Below are positions 8,473 through 18,856 of a DNA stretch of 64,000 nt, one piece after another. Under the pieces are notes generated by a model. It worked only from the letters and a program-made list of their open reading frames with translations, was not told the origin of the DNA and made no database searches. The DNA lies in contig NZ_JAPPUY010000003.1 in NCBI RefSeq assembly GCF_026712245.1, positions 372,001-436,000 on the forward strand, written 5' to 3'. Source of the DNA: Roseateles hydrophilus. GTDB lineage: Bacteria > Pseudomonadota > Gammaproteobacteria > Burkholderiales > Burkholderiaceae_C. The position numbers and the translations under genes are program-made. Position 1 is the stretch's first letter. Every line of letters starts with the position of its first letter.

Positions 8473-8835
8473 TCAGTGGGCGGCTTCGGCAGCGGTCTGG
8501 CAGTCGAGGCAGCGCAGGGCCTGGGGCTGGCGTTGCAGCCGGTCAAACGGGATGGCGGCGCCGCAGTCGGTGCAGCGGCCGTAGCCCGGCGTCCTGAGGC
8601 GCCGCAGCGCGTCGTCGATGGCCTGCAGTTCCACCAGCAGGTGGTCGTCGCGGGCCTGGTCCAGCTCGCGGTCGGGGCGGTGCTCGGCCGGGTCGTCCTC
8701 CAGCAGCGCGGCGGCGTGGGCCACGCGGTCGCTGCCGCCGCGCTGGGCCTGCAGGGCGGCCTGCAGGCGCTGGCGGTTCAGCTGCAGCTCGCTCTCCAGC
8801 AGGGCATGTTGTCCGGGTGTCAGGTCAGTGCTCAT
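8473..8835 (-). CDS. TraR/DksA-type C4 zinc-finger protein
   Basis: A 120-residue DksA-superfamily protein. The N-terminal two-thirds is helical and charged (coiled-coil type), and the C-terminal finger has CTDC (98-101 region) and CLDC, four cysteines for one zinc. Such proteins bind the RNA polymerase secondary channel. The ATG at 8835 is decided by a perfect AGGAGG Shine-Dalgarno just upstream; a longer frame to 8964 would run through the queA promoter. It is shorter than DksA (about 150) and lacks the canonical coiled-coil-tip DxxDxA motif as far as I can see. A possible FNR box lies 46 bp upstream. Confidence 0.87.
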   Translation of the reverse strand: MSTDLTPGQHALLESELQLNRQRLQAALQAQRGGSDRVAHAAALLEDDPAEHRPDRELDQARDDHLLVELQAIDDALRRLRTPGYGRCTDCGAAIPFDRLQRQPQALRCLDCQTAAEAAH

Positions 8836-8880
8836 GGAACCTCCTGGCACCCATGCTGGCACCGGCGCCGCGGCGCGGTA

Positions 8881-8894
8881 TTGCGCTGCATCAA
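8881..8894. promoter_or_regulatory. Candidate FNR/Anr-type box
   Basis: TTGCGCTGCATCAA on the plus strand, TTGATGCAGCGCAA on the minus strand, matches the FNR consensus TTGAT-N4-ATCAA at 8 of 10 informative positions, with one perfect half-site. Its centre is 41.5 bp upstream of a plausible start site at about 8846 for the zinc-finger gene (start 8835), the class II activator position, with a weak -10 (CAGCAT) at 8853-8858. Confidence 0.45.
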
Positions 8895-9960
8895 GAGGGG
8901 GCGATGGGAGAATCCGCGTCCCTTTTTCTGGTTTGGCACGGGTTCGTCCAGCCCTCAAGCACATGTCCTACACGGTCGCTGACTTCGATTTCGATCTCCC
9001 CCCCGAGCTGATCGCCCAGCACCCGGCCGCCGAGCGCAGCGCCTCCCGGCTGCTGGACGGCACCGGCCCCGCGCCGGTGGACCGCGTGTTCCGCGATCTG
9101 CCCGGCCTGCTGTCCCCGGGCGACCTGCTCGTCTTCAACAACACGCGCGTCATCAAGGCGCGGCTCTACGGCGTGAAGTCAACGGGCGGCCATGTCGAGG
9201 CGCTGGTGGAGCGCGTGCTGCCCGGCACGCAGGAGGTGTGGATGCACCTGCGCGCCAGCAAGAGCCCCAAGCCCGGCAGCCGTGTGCGCTTCGCCGATGC
9301 CTTCGACGCCGAGGTACTGGGCCGCTGCGGGCCGGACAACGGCCTCTTTCACCTGCGCTTCGCGGGCGACCCCTTCGCGCTGCTGGAGGCCCACGGCCAC
9401 GTGCCGCTGCCGCCCTACATCGAGCATGCCGACAGCGCCGACGACGAGCGCCGCTACCAGACCGTGTTTGCCAAGGAGCCGGGTGCCGTGGCCGCGCCGA
9501 CCGCGGCGTTGCACTTCGACGAGGGCGTGCTGGCCGCGCTCGCGGCGCGTGGTGTCGAGCAGGCGCATGTGACGCTGCATGTGGGCGCAGGCACCTTCCA
9601 GCCCGTGCGCGTGGAGCAGCTGGCCGACCACAAGATGCACAGCGAGTGGTTCGAGGTGCCGCTCGCGACGGTGGACGCCATCGCCGCCTGCCGCGCGCGT
9701 GGCGGCCGCGTCGTCGCCGTGGGCACCACCACGCTGCGGGCGCTGGAGTCTGCCGCGCGCGGCGGCACGCTGCAGGCCGGCGCGCGCGAGACCGACATCT
9801 TCATCACGCCCGGCTTCGAGTTCCGCGTGGTGGACCGCCTCGTCACCAACTTCCACCTGCCCAAGAGCACGCTGATGATGCTGGTCAGCGCGCTGGCCGG
9901 CCACGGCCACGTGATGGCGCTGTACCGCCATGCGGTGGCGCAGCGCTACCGCTTCTTCAG

Positions 9961-11725
<1,765 letters not shown>

Positions 11726-11731
11726 ACCGGC

Positions 11732-13954
11732 TCAGGCGGCAGGCGGCGCAATGCGGCGCAGCCGCAGCGTCACCGTCGTGCCGGCGCCGGGCGTGCTGCG
11801 CAGTTGCACGCTGCCGTTCATCAGCTCGACGATTTCCTTGACGATGGCCATGCCCAGGCCGGTGCCTGGGATGGTGCCGGAGCGGTCGGCTCGGTAGAAG
11901 CGCTCGGTCACGCGTGCCAGCTCCTCGGCGCTCATGCCGATGCCGTGGTCCTCCACCTCGACGTCGACATGCAGGTCGTCGACCGGTAGCAGGCGCATCG
12001 CCACCGGGCCACCGTCGGGCGAGTACTTGTAGGCGTTGGACAGCAGGTTACGCAGCGCCTGGCCGAGCTTGCTCGCGTCCACGTGCACCCAGTACGGCTC
12101 GGTGGTCAGCGTCAGCTGCGGTGGCTGGCGCTCGGGCGGCACGCCGAAGTCTCCCAGCGTCTGGCGCAGCAGGTCGTTCAGGCACACCGCCTGGAACTGG
12201 AAGTCCAGCCCGCGGCGGGCCTCGATGCGGGAGAGGTCCAGCAGTTCGTCGAGGATGTCCATCATGGCGCGGCTCTGGCGGTGCACGCGCTGCAGCACCT
12301 CGCCGCGCCGCTCGGGTGACAGCTCGCGATGCATCATTAGCTCGACGAAGCCGTAGATGCTGGTCATGGGCGTGCGCAGCTCGTGCGCGGCGGTGGTCAG
12401 GAATTCGCTCTTCATGCGGTCCAGCTCGAACTGCTGCGTCACGTCGCGGATGTGCAGCAGCTGCGGCATCTCGGCGGCGCCGCCGTCGTGCAGCGCCAGC
12501 GACAGGATGCGCTGCATGGGCCGCGCCATCTGCACCACGCGCGGCCCCTCGCGCAGCTCCTGCAGCCGCAGCGGGCGCAGCGCATCCTGCTGTCCCAGCC
12601 GGCCCTGCAGCAGCGCCTCCAGGCCGGTCTCGTCCTGCCCCAGCAGGTCGCGGTCCGACAGCAGGGTCAGGAACACGCAGGTCGGGCTGACGAACTGCAC
12701 GCGCCGCTCGGCGTTGAAGGCGATGAATCCGTCCGGGCTGAGGCTGAAGATGGCCTGCAGCTGGCTGGTTTGGCGGCGCAGCTGCGACACCAGGTCGCCC
12801 ACTTGGCCGGACAGCTGTTCGATGTCGACACTGCGCTGCAAGCCGCCGGGCGCCGGGCTGGCCGCGCCCAGCATCTGGCTCATGGCCTCCATCGCGTGGG
12901 CGCGCGCGTCGAGCTCCTCGCGCAGCTGCACCTCCAGCAGGTGCTGCTCGGTCACGTCGCGCAGCACGATGACGGCGCCGGCCGCCTCGCCCTGGTCGGA
13001 GCGCACCGGCGCCAGGCTGGCCTCCAGCACCTGCTGCCCGCGCTCAAAGCGTCGGCCGCGCCAGCCGCCGTCGTCATCGACGGCAGGCAGTTGCAGCTCG
13101 GGCAGCAGGGCCGACACCGGCTGACCCAGCAGCGCGGCGCTGTCGCTGCCCAGCAGCCGGCCCAGCACCGGGTTGGCCAGCACCACCACGCCGGCCCGGT
13201 TGATGGTGGCCACGCCCTCGGCGATGCTGGCCAGCGTGACGCCGGCCTGCGCACGCTCGGCCTGCAGCGAGGCCGCCACCTGGTTGATGACCTCGAAGGT
13301 GCGCTGGAACTCGGTGGGGGCCTTGTCCGTCGGCATGGGCAGCACGGCCTGGCCGCCTTGCTGCAGCCGCGTGCCCAGGTCGCTGACGCGGTCCAGCTGG
13401 CCCAGCCAACGCCGCAGCGGCCACCAGACGAAGCCGATGCCGGCCAGGATGCCGGTCGTGGCCAGCAGCAGGCCCAGTCGCATGACCTGCCAGATGTCGG
13501 CAGCCACGCGCTCGCTCCAGATCGTCAGCCGTGTGATGCCGTAGTCGCGGCCGCCCACCGTGATCGGTGTGTTGATGGGTTCCTGCTGTGCGGCCACCTG
13601 GCGCACCAGCCACTCCGGCGGGCGAGTCGAGGGGTGGTCCTGCCGCACCACCTCGATGCGGCCGCCCTTGAGATCGATGAAGGCCGAGCGCTCGAACAGC
13701 GGGTGATCGATGGCGCGGTCCAGCGTGCGCTTGATGGTGTCGTAGTCGCCGATGACGGCCGAGTCCGCCACCGCCGGGGTCAGCAGCGCGGACATCGCCT
13801 GTGCGCCCGCCTCGGCGTCCTCCAGCATGGCGCGTGTGGCGTGGGTCAGGAACACGCCCACGCCAGCGGTGACCAGCAGCACCAGCACCGTGCTGTACAG
13901 CAGCATGACGCGGCTGAGCAGCGAGCGCGGCAGCAGGGCGTCAAGGCGGGACAT
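11732..13954 (-). CDS. PAS-containing sensor histidine kinase
   Basis: A 740-residue membrane kinase. TM1 about 14-36, an extracytoplasmic segment to about 155, TM2 about 157-180, then PAS-type domains (about 235-345 and 400-490), a HisKA domain with the acceptor in TTAAHELRTPMTSIYG, and an ATPase with NLLSNAYKYSP, DHGIGMS and GTGLGMAIVKEI. No receiver domain. It begins 23 bp after a PhnD-like binding protein gene on the same strand, so a periplasmic binding protein probably presents ligand to this kinase. No response regulator gene is adjacent. It converges on tgt with 6 bp between stops. Confidence 0.93.
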   Translation of the reverse strand: MSRLDALLPRSLLSRVMLLYSTVLVLLVTAGVGVFLTHATRAMLEDAEAGAQAMSALLTPAVADSAVIGDYDTIKRTLDRAIDHPLFERSAFIDLKGGRIEVVRQDHPSTRPPEWLVRQVAAQQEPINTPITVGGRDYGITRLTIWSERVAADIWQVMRLGLLLATTGILAGIGFVWWPLRRWLGQLDRVSDLGTRLQQGGQAVLPMPTDKAPTEFQRTFEVINQVAASLQAERAQAGVTLASIAEGVATINRAGVVVLANPVLGRLLGSDSAALLGQPVSALLPELQLPAVDDDGGWRGRRFERGQQVLEASLAPVRSDQGEAAGAVIVLRDVTEQHLLEVQLREELDARAHAMEAMSQMLGAASPAPGGLQRSVDIEQLSGQVGDLVSQLRRQTSQLQAIFSLSPDGFIAFNAERRVQFVSPTCVFLTLLSDRDLLGQDETGLEALLQGRLGQQDALRPLRLQELREGPRVVQMARPMQRILSLALHDGGAAEMPQLLHIRDVTQQFELDRMKSEFLTTAAHELRTPMTSIYGFVELMMHRELSPERRGEVLQRVHRQSRAMMDILDELLDLSRIEARRGLDFQFQAVCLNDLLRQTLGDFGVPPERQPPQLTLTTEPYWVHVDASKLGQALRNLLSNAYKYSPDGGPVAMRLLPVDDLHVDVEVEDHGIGMSAEELARVTERFYRADRSGTIPGTGLGMAIVKEIVELMNGSVQLRSTPGAGTTVTLRLRRIAPPAA

Positions 13955-13977
13955 GGCGGCAGCCCCGGTGCGGCTGG

Positions 13978-14808
13978 TTAGCGCAGCGCGGCCGGTGCGG
14001 ACTGGTAGAAGCGCCGGTAGGCGGCGTACTCGTGACCATCCGACGCGATGAAATGCGCGTCAGCCGGCAGCCCGATCAGCTTGCCGCCGGCCGCCAGGAT
14101 GTCGCGGCCTTGCGGGTCGCTGGCCATGCCCGCGAAGGCCTTGGCCACGGCCTGCACGTGCGCGGCGGGCACCTTGGGCGAGGCCATCAGTGCCAGGTCG
14201 TGATACGGCTCTGAGCTCCACAGCACGCGGAACTGCTTGCCCTCGCGCTTGGCATAGCCCTCCACCAGCTGCGAGTTGGCGCCGACCGCCGCCACCTTGC
14301 CGCTGAACAGCTGCGCGAAGGCGCCGTCCATGTTGCCGCCGAACACCGTGCGCACATTGAGCTTGCGGCTCAGCAGCTGGGCGTAGGTGGTCTTGTAGGC
14401 CAGGAAGGCCTCGGGCCCGGGGAAGCCGACTTCCTTGCCGTCGAGCTGCGCCAGGTCGGTGATGGGCGAGTCGGCCGGCACGACGATCTGGCCATGCAGG
14501 GCCGGCGTGTTGCGGCGGCCGAACACCTTCCAGCCCATCTGCTCGCGCTCGGGGCTGAACAGGTGGTTGGTGAAGGCGAACTCCACCTCCTGTGCCAGCA
14601 CATAGGCCGTGGTGTCGGCCGAGGTGCGGCCCAGCTTGAGCGTCAGCTTCACGCCGCTCTTCTCTGACACATAGGCCACGATGGGATTCCAGTACGACGC
14701 CGCTGTCGTGATGTTGGCCTGGTTGACCGGCGAGAAGCGGTACTCCGTCTGCGCGCGCAGCGGCAGGGCGAGGCTGGCAGCGGCCAGCAACAGGGCGAGG
14801 GCTTTCAT
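13978..14808 (-). CDS. PhnD-like periplasmic phosphate/phosphonate-type binding protein
   Basis: A 276-residue exported protein: signal peptide MKALALLLAAASLALPLRAQ, then the PhnD/TctC-like binding fold (YRFSPVNQ, VAYVSEKSGVKLTLKLG, EVEFAFTNHLFSPER, VGFPGPEAFLAYKTTYAQLL). The ATG at 14808 follows a GGAGG ribosome site; longer in-frame starts lack a signal peptide. It is upstream of and co-directional with a sensor kinase at 23 bp. With no permease or ATPase nearby, a sensory partner role is more likely than transport. Ligand not deducible. Confidence 0.87.
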   Translation of the reverse strand: MKALALLLAAASLALPLRAQTEYRFSPVNQANITTAASYWNPIVAYVSEKSGVKLTLKLGRTSADTTAYVLAQEVEFAFTNHLFSPEREQMGWKVFGRRNTPALHGQIVVPADSPITDLAQLDGKEVGFPGPEAFLAYKTTYAQLLSRKLNVRTVFGGNMDGAFAQLFSGKVAAVGANSQLVEGYAKREGKQFRVLWSSEPYHDLALMASPKVPAAHVQAVAKAFAGMASDPQGRDILAAGGKLIGLPADAHFIASDGHEYAAYRRFYQSAPAALR

Positions 14809-15043
14809 CGGACCTCCGGCGGTGGCGTCACAAGGCGCGGCGCAGGCCGTGCCGGCGCAGCCCGCCAAGTGTCCCCGCGCGGCGCTGGTGATGGCCTGCG
14901 GCATCGCCCGCCCGGTGGGCAGCCGAGCGTGAAGTATTTGGCTTGCTGGGGCTGTCAGCAGCGCTGGCGAGGCGGTGCGCAATGCCCTGATCGCCCGCCT
15001 GTTGCGCGACGTCGGCGTCCCCGCGCTCTAGGCGCCCGCTGTT

Positions 15044-16942
15044 TCAGGGCCCAACCGTGCCGAGCAAGGCTTGCACGCGCGCTTGCAGCCCCTGCGGCGT
15101 CGCCGCCGCAGCCGGCAGCGGCTCATCCACCGTCAGGCTCACCCGGCTCCACAGGCCGCGCCGCATCGGCTTGACCATCGCGTGGCCGCCCTCCACGCGC
15201 GAGAAGAAGCTGCCCCACAGATTGCCCAGCGCCATCGGGATGACCGGCACGTCGGGCAGGCCGTCGACCAGCTTCATGACGCCGCCCTTGAAGGGCTGCA
15301 GCGTGCCATCGCGGGTGATGCCGCCCTCGGGGAAGATGCAGACCATCTCGCCGTCGGCCAGCACGGCGCGGGCGGCGGTGAAGGCGGCTTCATACGTGGC
15401 GGGGTCGGCCTTCTGCGGCGCGATGGGGATGGCCTTGGCGAGCTTGAACATCCATCCCAGCACGGGGATCTTGAAGATCTGGTGGTCCATCAGGAAGCGG
15501 ATGGGCCGGGGGCTGGCGGCCATCAGCAGCACGGCGTCGACGAAGCTGACGTGGTTGCACACCAGCACGGCCGGGCCGCTGGTCGGGATGCGCTCGTCGT
15601 GGACGATGCGAAAGCGATAGATCAGCCGTGTGAGCACGAAGGCCGCGAAGCGCAGCAGGTACTCCGGCACGATGAGGAAGATGTAGATGCCGACGATGGC
15701 GTTGGCGATGCCCACGGCCAGGAAGACCTCGGGGATGCTCAGGCCGGCGCCGAGCAGGGCGCCGGCGATCAGCGAGCTGGCAATCATGAACAGCGCGTTC
15801 AGGATGTTGTTGGCCGCGATGATGCGGGCGCGGTGTGTGGGCTGCGCGCGCAGCTGGATCAGCGCATACATGGGCACGCTGTACAGGCCGGCGAACAGCG
15901 CCAGCAGCGTCAGGTCGGCCAGCACGCGCCAGTGGGCCGGCTGCGCCAGAAAGGCGGCGACGCTGAGCTCGGCGGCCGGTGGCAGGCCGGTGGAGGCGAA
16001 GTACAGGTCGATGGCGAACACGCTCATGCCGATGGCGCCCAGCGGCACCAGGCCGATCTCCACATGGCGCTTGCTCAGCAGCTCGCACAGCAGCGAGCCG
16101 ATGCCAATGCCGATGGAGAACACCGCCAGCAGCAGCGAGGCCACCTGCGGACCGCCGTGCAGCACCTCCTTCGCGAAGGCCGGGAAGTTGGCCAGGAACA
16201 CGGCGCCGAAGAACCACATCCACGAGATGCCCAGCAGCGAGCGGAACACCGCGAGCTGCTCATGCGCGAGCCGCAGGTTGCGCCAGGTCTCGGTGACGGG
16301 GTTCCAGTTGATCTTGAGGCCGGGGTCAGTGGACGGGCTGGCGGGAATGCCCTGCGCCGTCAGCCGGCCCAGCACGGCCAAGGCGAGGCAGGCCCAGGCC
16401 ACGTGCTGCGGGCCGACGACCGGCGTGTCCACCAGCACGCCGCCGGCCAGTTGGCCCAGCAGGATGGCGACAAAGGTGCCCATCTCCACCATGCCGTTGC
16501 CGCCGGTCAGCTCGCGCTCGTTGAGTTGCTGCGGCAGGTAGGCGTACTTGACCGGGCCGAACAGCGTGGAATGCAGCCCCATCAGGAACACGCATGCCAG
16601 CAGCGTGGGCACATGTGCGGCGTAGAAGCCCCAGGCCGCCAGCGCCATGATGGCGATCTCCAGGCTCTTGACGAGCTGCATCAGGCGCGCCTTGTCATGC
16701 TTGTCGGCGAGCTGGCCGCTGGTGGCCGAGAACAGCACGAAGGGCAGGATGAACAGCGCGCCGATCACCAGGCCGGCCATCTGCGGCGGCAGCCAGCTGA
16801 GCTGCAGCTGGTAGGTCACCATCAGTGTGAACGCGAACTTGAAGACGTTGTCGTTGGCGGCGCCGAGGAACTGCGTCCAGAAGAAGGGCGCAAAGCGGCG
16901 TTGCTTCAGCAGGGCGAACTGATTGGGATGCTCGTGGCTCAT
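15044..16942 (-). CDS. MFS transporter fused to a PlsC-type acyltransferase
   Basis: A 632-residue fusion. Residues about 10-420 are a 12-helix major facilitator domain of the LplT type (QFLGAANDNVFKFAF, SGQLADKHDK). Residues about 430-632 are a glycerophospholipid acyltransferase with the HX4D motif NHVSFVD and FPEGGITRDG. It resembles the LplT-Aas systems that flip lysophospholipids inward and re-acylate them, but the acyl-ACP synthetase domain of Aas is absent. Its ATG overlaps the stop of the DUF2145 gene by 4 bp, making it the last gene of a four-gene operon. Confidence 0.93.
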   Translation of the reverse strand: MSHEHPNQFALLKQRRFAPFFWTQFLGAANDNVFKFAFTLMVTYQLQLSWLPPQMAGLVIGALFILPFVLFSATSGQLADKHDKARLMQLVKSLEIAIMALAAWGFYAAHVPTLLACVFLMGLHSTLFGPVKYAYLPQQLNERELTGGNGMVEMGTFVAILLGQLAGGVLVDTPVVGPQHVAWACLALAVLGRLTAQGIPASPSTDPGLKINWNPVTETWRNLRLAHEQLAVFRSLLGISWMWFFGAVFLANFPAFAKEVLHGGPQVASLLLAVFSIGIGIGSLLCELLSKRHVEIGLVPLGAIGMSVFAIDLYFASTGLPPAAELSVAAFLAQPAHWRVLADLTLLALFAGLYSVPMYALIQLRAQPTHRARIIAANNILNALFMIASSLIAGALLGAGLSIPEVFLAVGIANAIVGIYIFLIVPEYLLRFAAFVLTRLIYRFRIVHDERIPTSGPAVLVCNHVSFVDAVLLMAASPRPIRFLMDHQIFKIPVLGWMFKLAKAIPIAPQKADPATYEAAFTAARAVLADGEMVCIFPEGGITRDGTLQPFKGGVMKLVDGLPDVPVIPMALGNLWGSFFSRVEGGHAMVKPMRRGLWSRVSLTVDEPLPAAAATPQGLQARVQALLGTVGP

Positions 16943-17733
16943 GGTGTGACCAGCTGCAGGGGTTCCGAGAGGCCGCTGCGCATCAGCCAGTCGAACATCG
17001 AGTCGGCGGTCACCGTGTCGATGTGCCGGGTCATCCGGCGCGCGGTCGGATGATCGTCGAAAGCGATGTTGGCCCGCGTGAGCCGGCCACCCAGCCGCGT
17101 CAGCGCCGACAGCCGCAGGTCGGTGGGCTGGTAGCCCTGGTGCTTGAGCCAGTCCTGCGCCGCGCGCCGGCTGACCACGCCCGGCGCAGCCGCGCCGGCC
17201 AGCGTCTCCAGGGCCCACTGGTTGCTCTGCTGGTAGGTCGTGCCGAAGGCGTAGGCCACCATGCTGTAGCGCCGCTCGTGGAAACGAGCGACGCGGGCGT
17301 TGTCGGTCAGCATCGGAAGCAGCGCCTGTTGCAGCTCGGGCTTGAGCGCGACGAAGGCCGCCTCGTAGCGGTGCGGGCTGTCGAGGAAGAACTCACCCAG
17401 GCCCTGGCGGAACAGCGCGGCCTCGTCGGTGCCGCAGTGGTTGAGCTTGTGCATGACGCGCCAGACCGCCGGCTGTTGCGTGCTGTCCTTGTAGGCGAAG
17501 CCCACGTGCGACCAGCGCAGCTGGTACTCGGACAGGTCCTGCCCGGCGCGCGCCAGGATCAGCACCTGCGCGCCGCTGTCGTCCAGCCGGCGCGCCGTGG
17601 CCTGGGCGAGGGCCAGGCCTTGCTCCAGCTGGCGGGTGGTCTGCGGCCTGTCCTCGCAGGGCCGGCCGGCGAGGGCGGCCGGGGCGAGGGCCAGGCCGGT
17701 CAGCAGGCACAGCGCGGCGGCGGTGCGTTTCAT
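16939..17733 (-). CDS. DUF2145-domain exported protein
   Basis: A 264-residue protein with a Sec signal peptide (MKRTAAALCLLTGLALAPAALA) and the DUF2145 body: ILARAGQDLSEYQLRWSHVGFAYKD, LNHCGTDEAALFRQGLGEFFLD and YSMVAYAFGTTYQQSNQWALETLA. The blocks with His, Cys and Asn-Gln recall NlpC/P60-like thiol enzymes, but I cannot prove a catalytic triad. Its start overlaps the preceding gene and its stop overlaps the transporter gene, each by 4 bp, so translation is coupled through the operon. Function unknown. Confidence 0.88.
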   Translation of the reverse strand: MKRTAAALCLLTGLALAPAALAGRPCEDRPQTTRQLEQGLALAQATARRLDDSGAQVLILARAGQDLSEYQLRWSHVGFAYKDSTQQPAVWRVMHKLNHCGTDEAALFRQGLGEFFLDSPHRYEAAFVALKPELQQALLPMLTDNARVARFHERRYSMVAYAFGTTYQQSNQWALETLAGAAAPGVVSRRAAQDWLKHQGYQPTDLRLSALTRLGGRLTRANIAFDDHPTARRMTRHIDTVTADSMFDWLMRSGLSEPLQLVTP

Positions 17734-18170
17734 CGCGTCACCCGCTCGTTGTGCAGGAGCGCCTTGCCGATCTCGTTGGGGATGAAGCAGATCACCTGCC
17801 CCGCCGCCGACAGCACCGTGCCGGCGCCGATGACCGACACCGTGACCGCCGCGCCGGTGGACACGGCCACGCCCTCGGCGAGCTTGCCCGAGGCCTTGAT
17901 GCTGAGGCGGGCGCCGTCGGAGGCGCGCTCCAGCACCCACACCGTGGCCGTGCCGACGACCTCGACGCTGACGACCGTCAGCGTGACGCCGGCCGACAGC
18001 AGCCCGGCTGGCACGGCAACCAGCGCGGCGCCGGTGACGCTGACCGCGCCGACCGAAAGCGCGATGGGCGCGACCGACAGCGTGGCGCTGGCCTCAGACG
18101 GCGTGACGTGGGCGTGTGCCGGCTGGCACAGCGCCAGGGCCAGGGCGGTGGTGGCGAACAGGGTTTTCAT
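17730..18170 (-). CDS. Exported protein of unknown function, Ala/Val-rich
   Basis: A 146-residue protein with a signal peptide (MKTLFATTALALALCQPAHA) and a mature part made almost entirely of alternating small and beta-branched residues (about 25-125), which could form beta strands or one or two hydrophobic helices, ending in a charged tail (IGKALLHNERVTR). The ATG is fixed by AAGGAG 5-10 nt upstream. It overlaps DUF2145 by 4 bp and starts 17 bp after yiaA. I do not recognise the family; the fixed partnership with DUF2145 suggests they act together in the envelope. Confidence 0.75.
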   Translation of the reverse strand: MKTLFATTALALALCQPAHAHVTPSEASATLSVAPIALSVGAVSVTGAALVAVPAGLLSAGVTLTVVSVEVVGTATVWVLERASDGARLSIKASGKLAEGVAVSTGAAVTVSVIGAGTVLSAAGQVICFIPNEIGKALLHNERVTR

Positions 18171-18187
18171 CGTCAACTCCTTGGGGG

Positions 18188-18664
18188 TCAGGCGGTGGGG
18201 GTCAGGTCGGCCGGCAGGGCCTGGGCCTCGCGGCGGCCTTGCAGGCGGGCTTCCAGCAGGTCGGCCTCGTGCGCGTCGCGCAGCATCTTGGCCAGCGTGA
18301 ACACGTTGGAGATCAGGTAGAGCCAGCACACGCCGAGGTAGGCCTTCCAGACCGGCTGGATCTCCATGCGCCAGAGGCCCCAGCCCGTCAGGCCCATGGC
18401 CAGTGCGAAGCCGGCCCACACGACGACGCGCCACATCGGCGTGTCCACGGCCTGGGCCTGGTTGTCGCGGATGAACTTGGCCAGCGCGAAGGCGGTGGAC
18501 AGGCAGAACACATAGCCCATCACCATGAAGGCGCGGTCCAGGTCTTGCCCCGGCAGCCAAGCCAGGCCCGAGGCGCACAGCGTGACGCTGATGCCGAACG
18601 AGGCCCAGACCTGCAGGCGCCAGGCGGGAGTATCGCGGCGGATGTCGGAGGAGAGGCTGTTCAT
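18188..18664 (-). CDS. YiaA/YiaB-family inner membrane protein
   Basis: A 158-residue membrane protein with four predicted helices in two similar halves: WASFGISVTLCASGLAWL and RAFMVMGYVFCLSTAFALAKFIRDN, then VWAGFALAMGLTGWGLW and KAYLGVCWLYLISNVFTLAKMLRD. The duplicated xFALAKfiRD / FTLAKmlRD endings are typical of the YiaA domain. Function unknown. First gene of the minus-strand operon leading to the MFS-acyltransferase; an imperfect palindrome lies 40-60 bp upstream. Confidence 0.85.
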   Translation of the reverse strand: MNSLSSDIRRDTPAWRLQVWASFGISVTLCASGLAWLPGQDLDRAFMVMGYVFCLSTAFALAKFIRDNQAQAVDTPMWRVVVWAGFALAMGLTGWGLWRMEIQPVWKAYLGVCWLYLISNVFTLAKMLRDAHEADLLEARLQGRREAQALPADLTPTA

Positions 18665-18703
18665 GTGTCGTCCCTGGGTGGTTTCGGAATGGGCGCGATG
18701 TTG

Positions 18704-18724
18704 CGTGAAGCCCGCGGGTTCACG
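18704..18724. promoter_or_regulatory. Imperfect palindrome between yiaA and XRE regulator
   Basis: A 21-bp inverted repeat, CGTGAA...TTCACG with CCCGCGGG in the centre, one mismatched pair. It sits in the 192-bp divergent region between the yiaA-type operon and the XRE regulator, where an operator for that regulator would be expected. Inference only. Confidence 0.35.
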
Positions 18725-18856
18725 ACGGGGAATCCTGCCGAGGCGCGCGGCAAGCGACGGCTGGTAGCGTTTAACGCGCCTGGGTGACGGTTCTTCGGCG
18801 TTCTAGGGGCGTGATCTGCTGCTGAGCGGCGTGCCGGTGCGCTACCGTTCGCCCCC

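Noticed and set aside
15071-17053. A 660-codon plus-strand frame over the MFS-acyltransferase gene
   Set aside because: Shadow of the minus-strand gene, which has both transporter and HX4D acyltransferase motifs.
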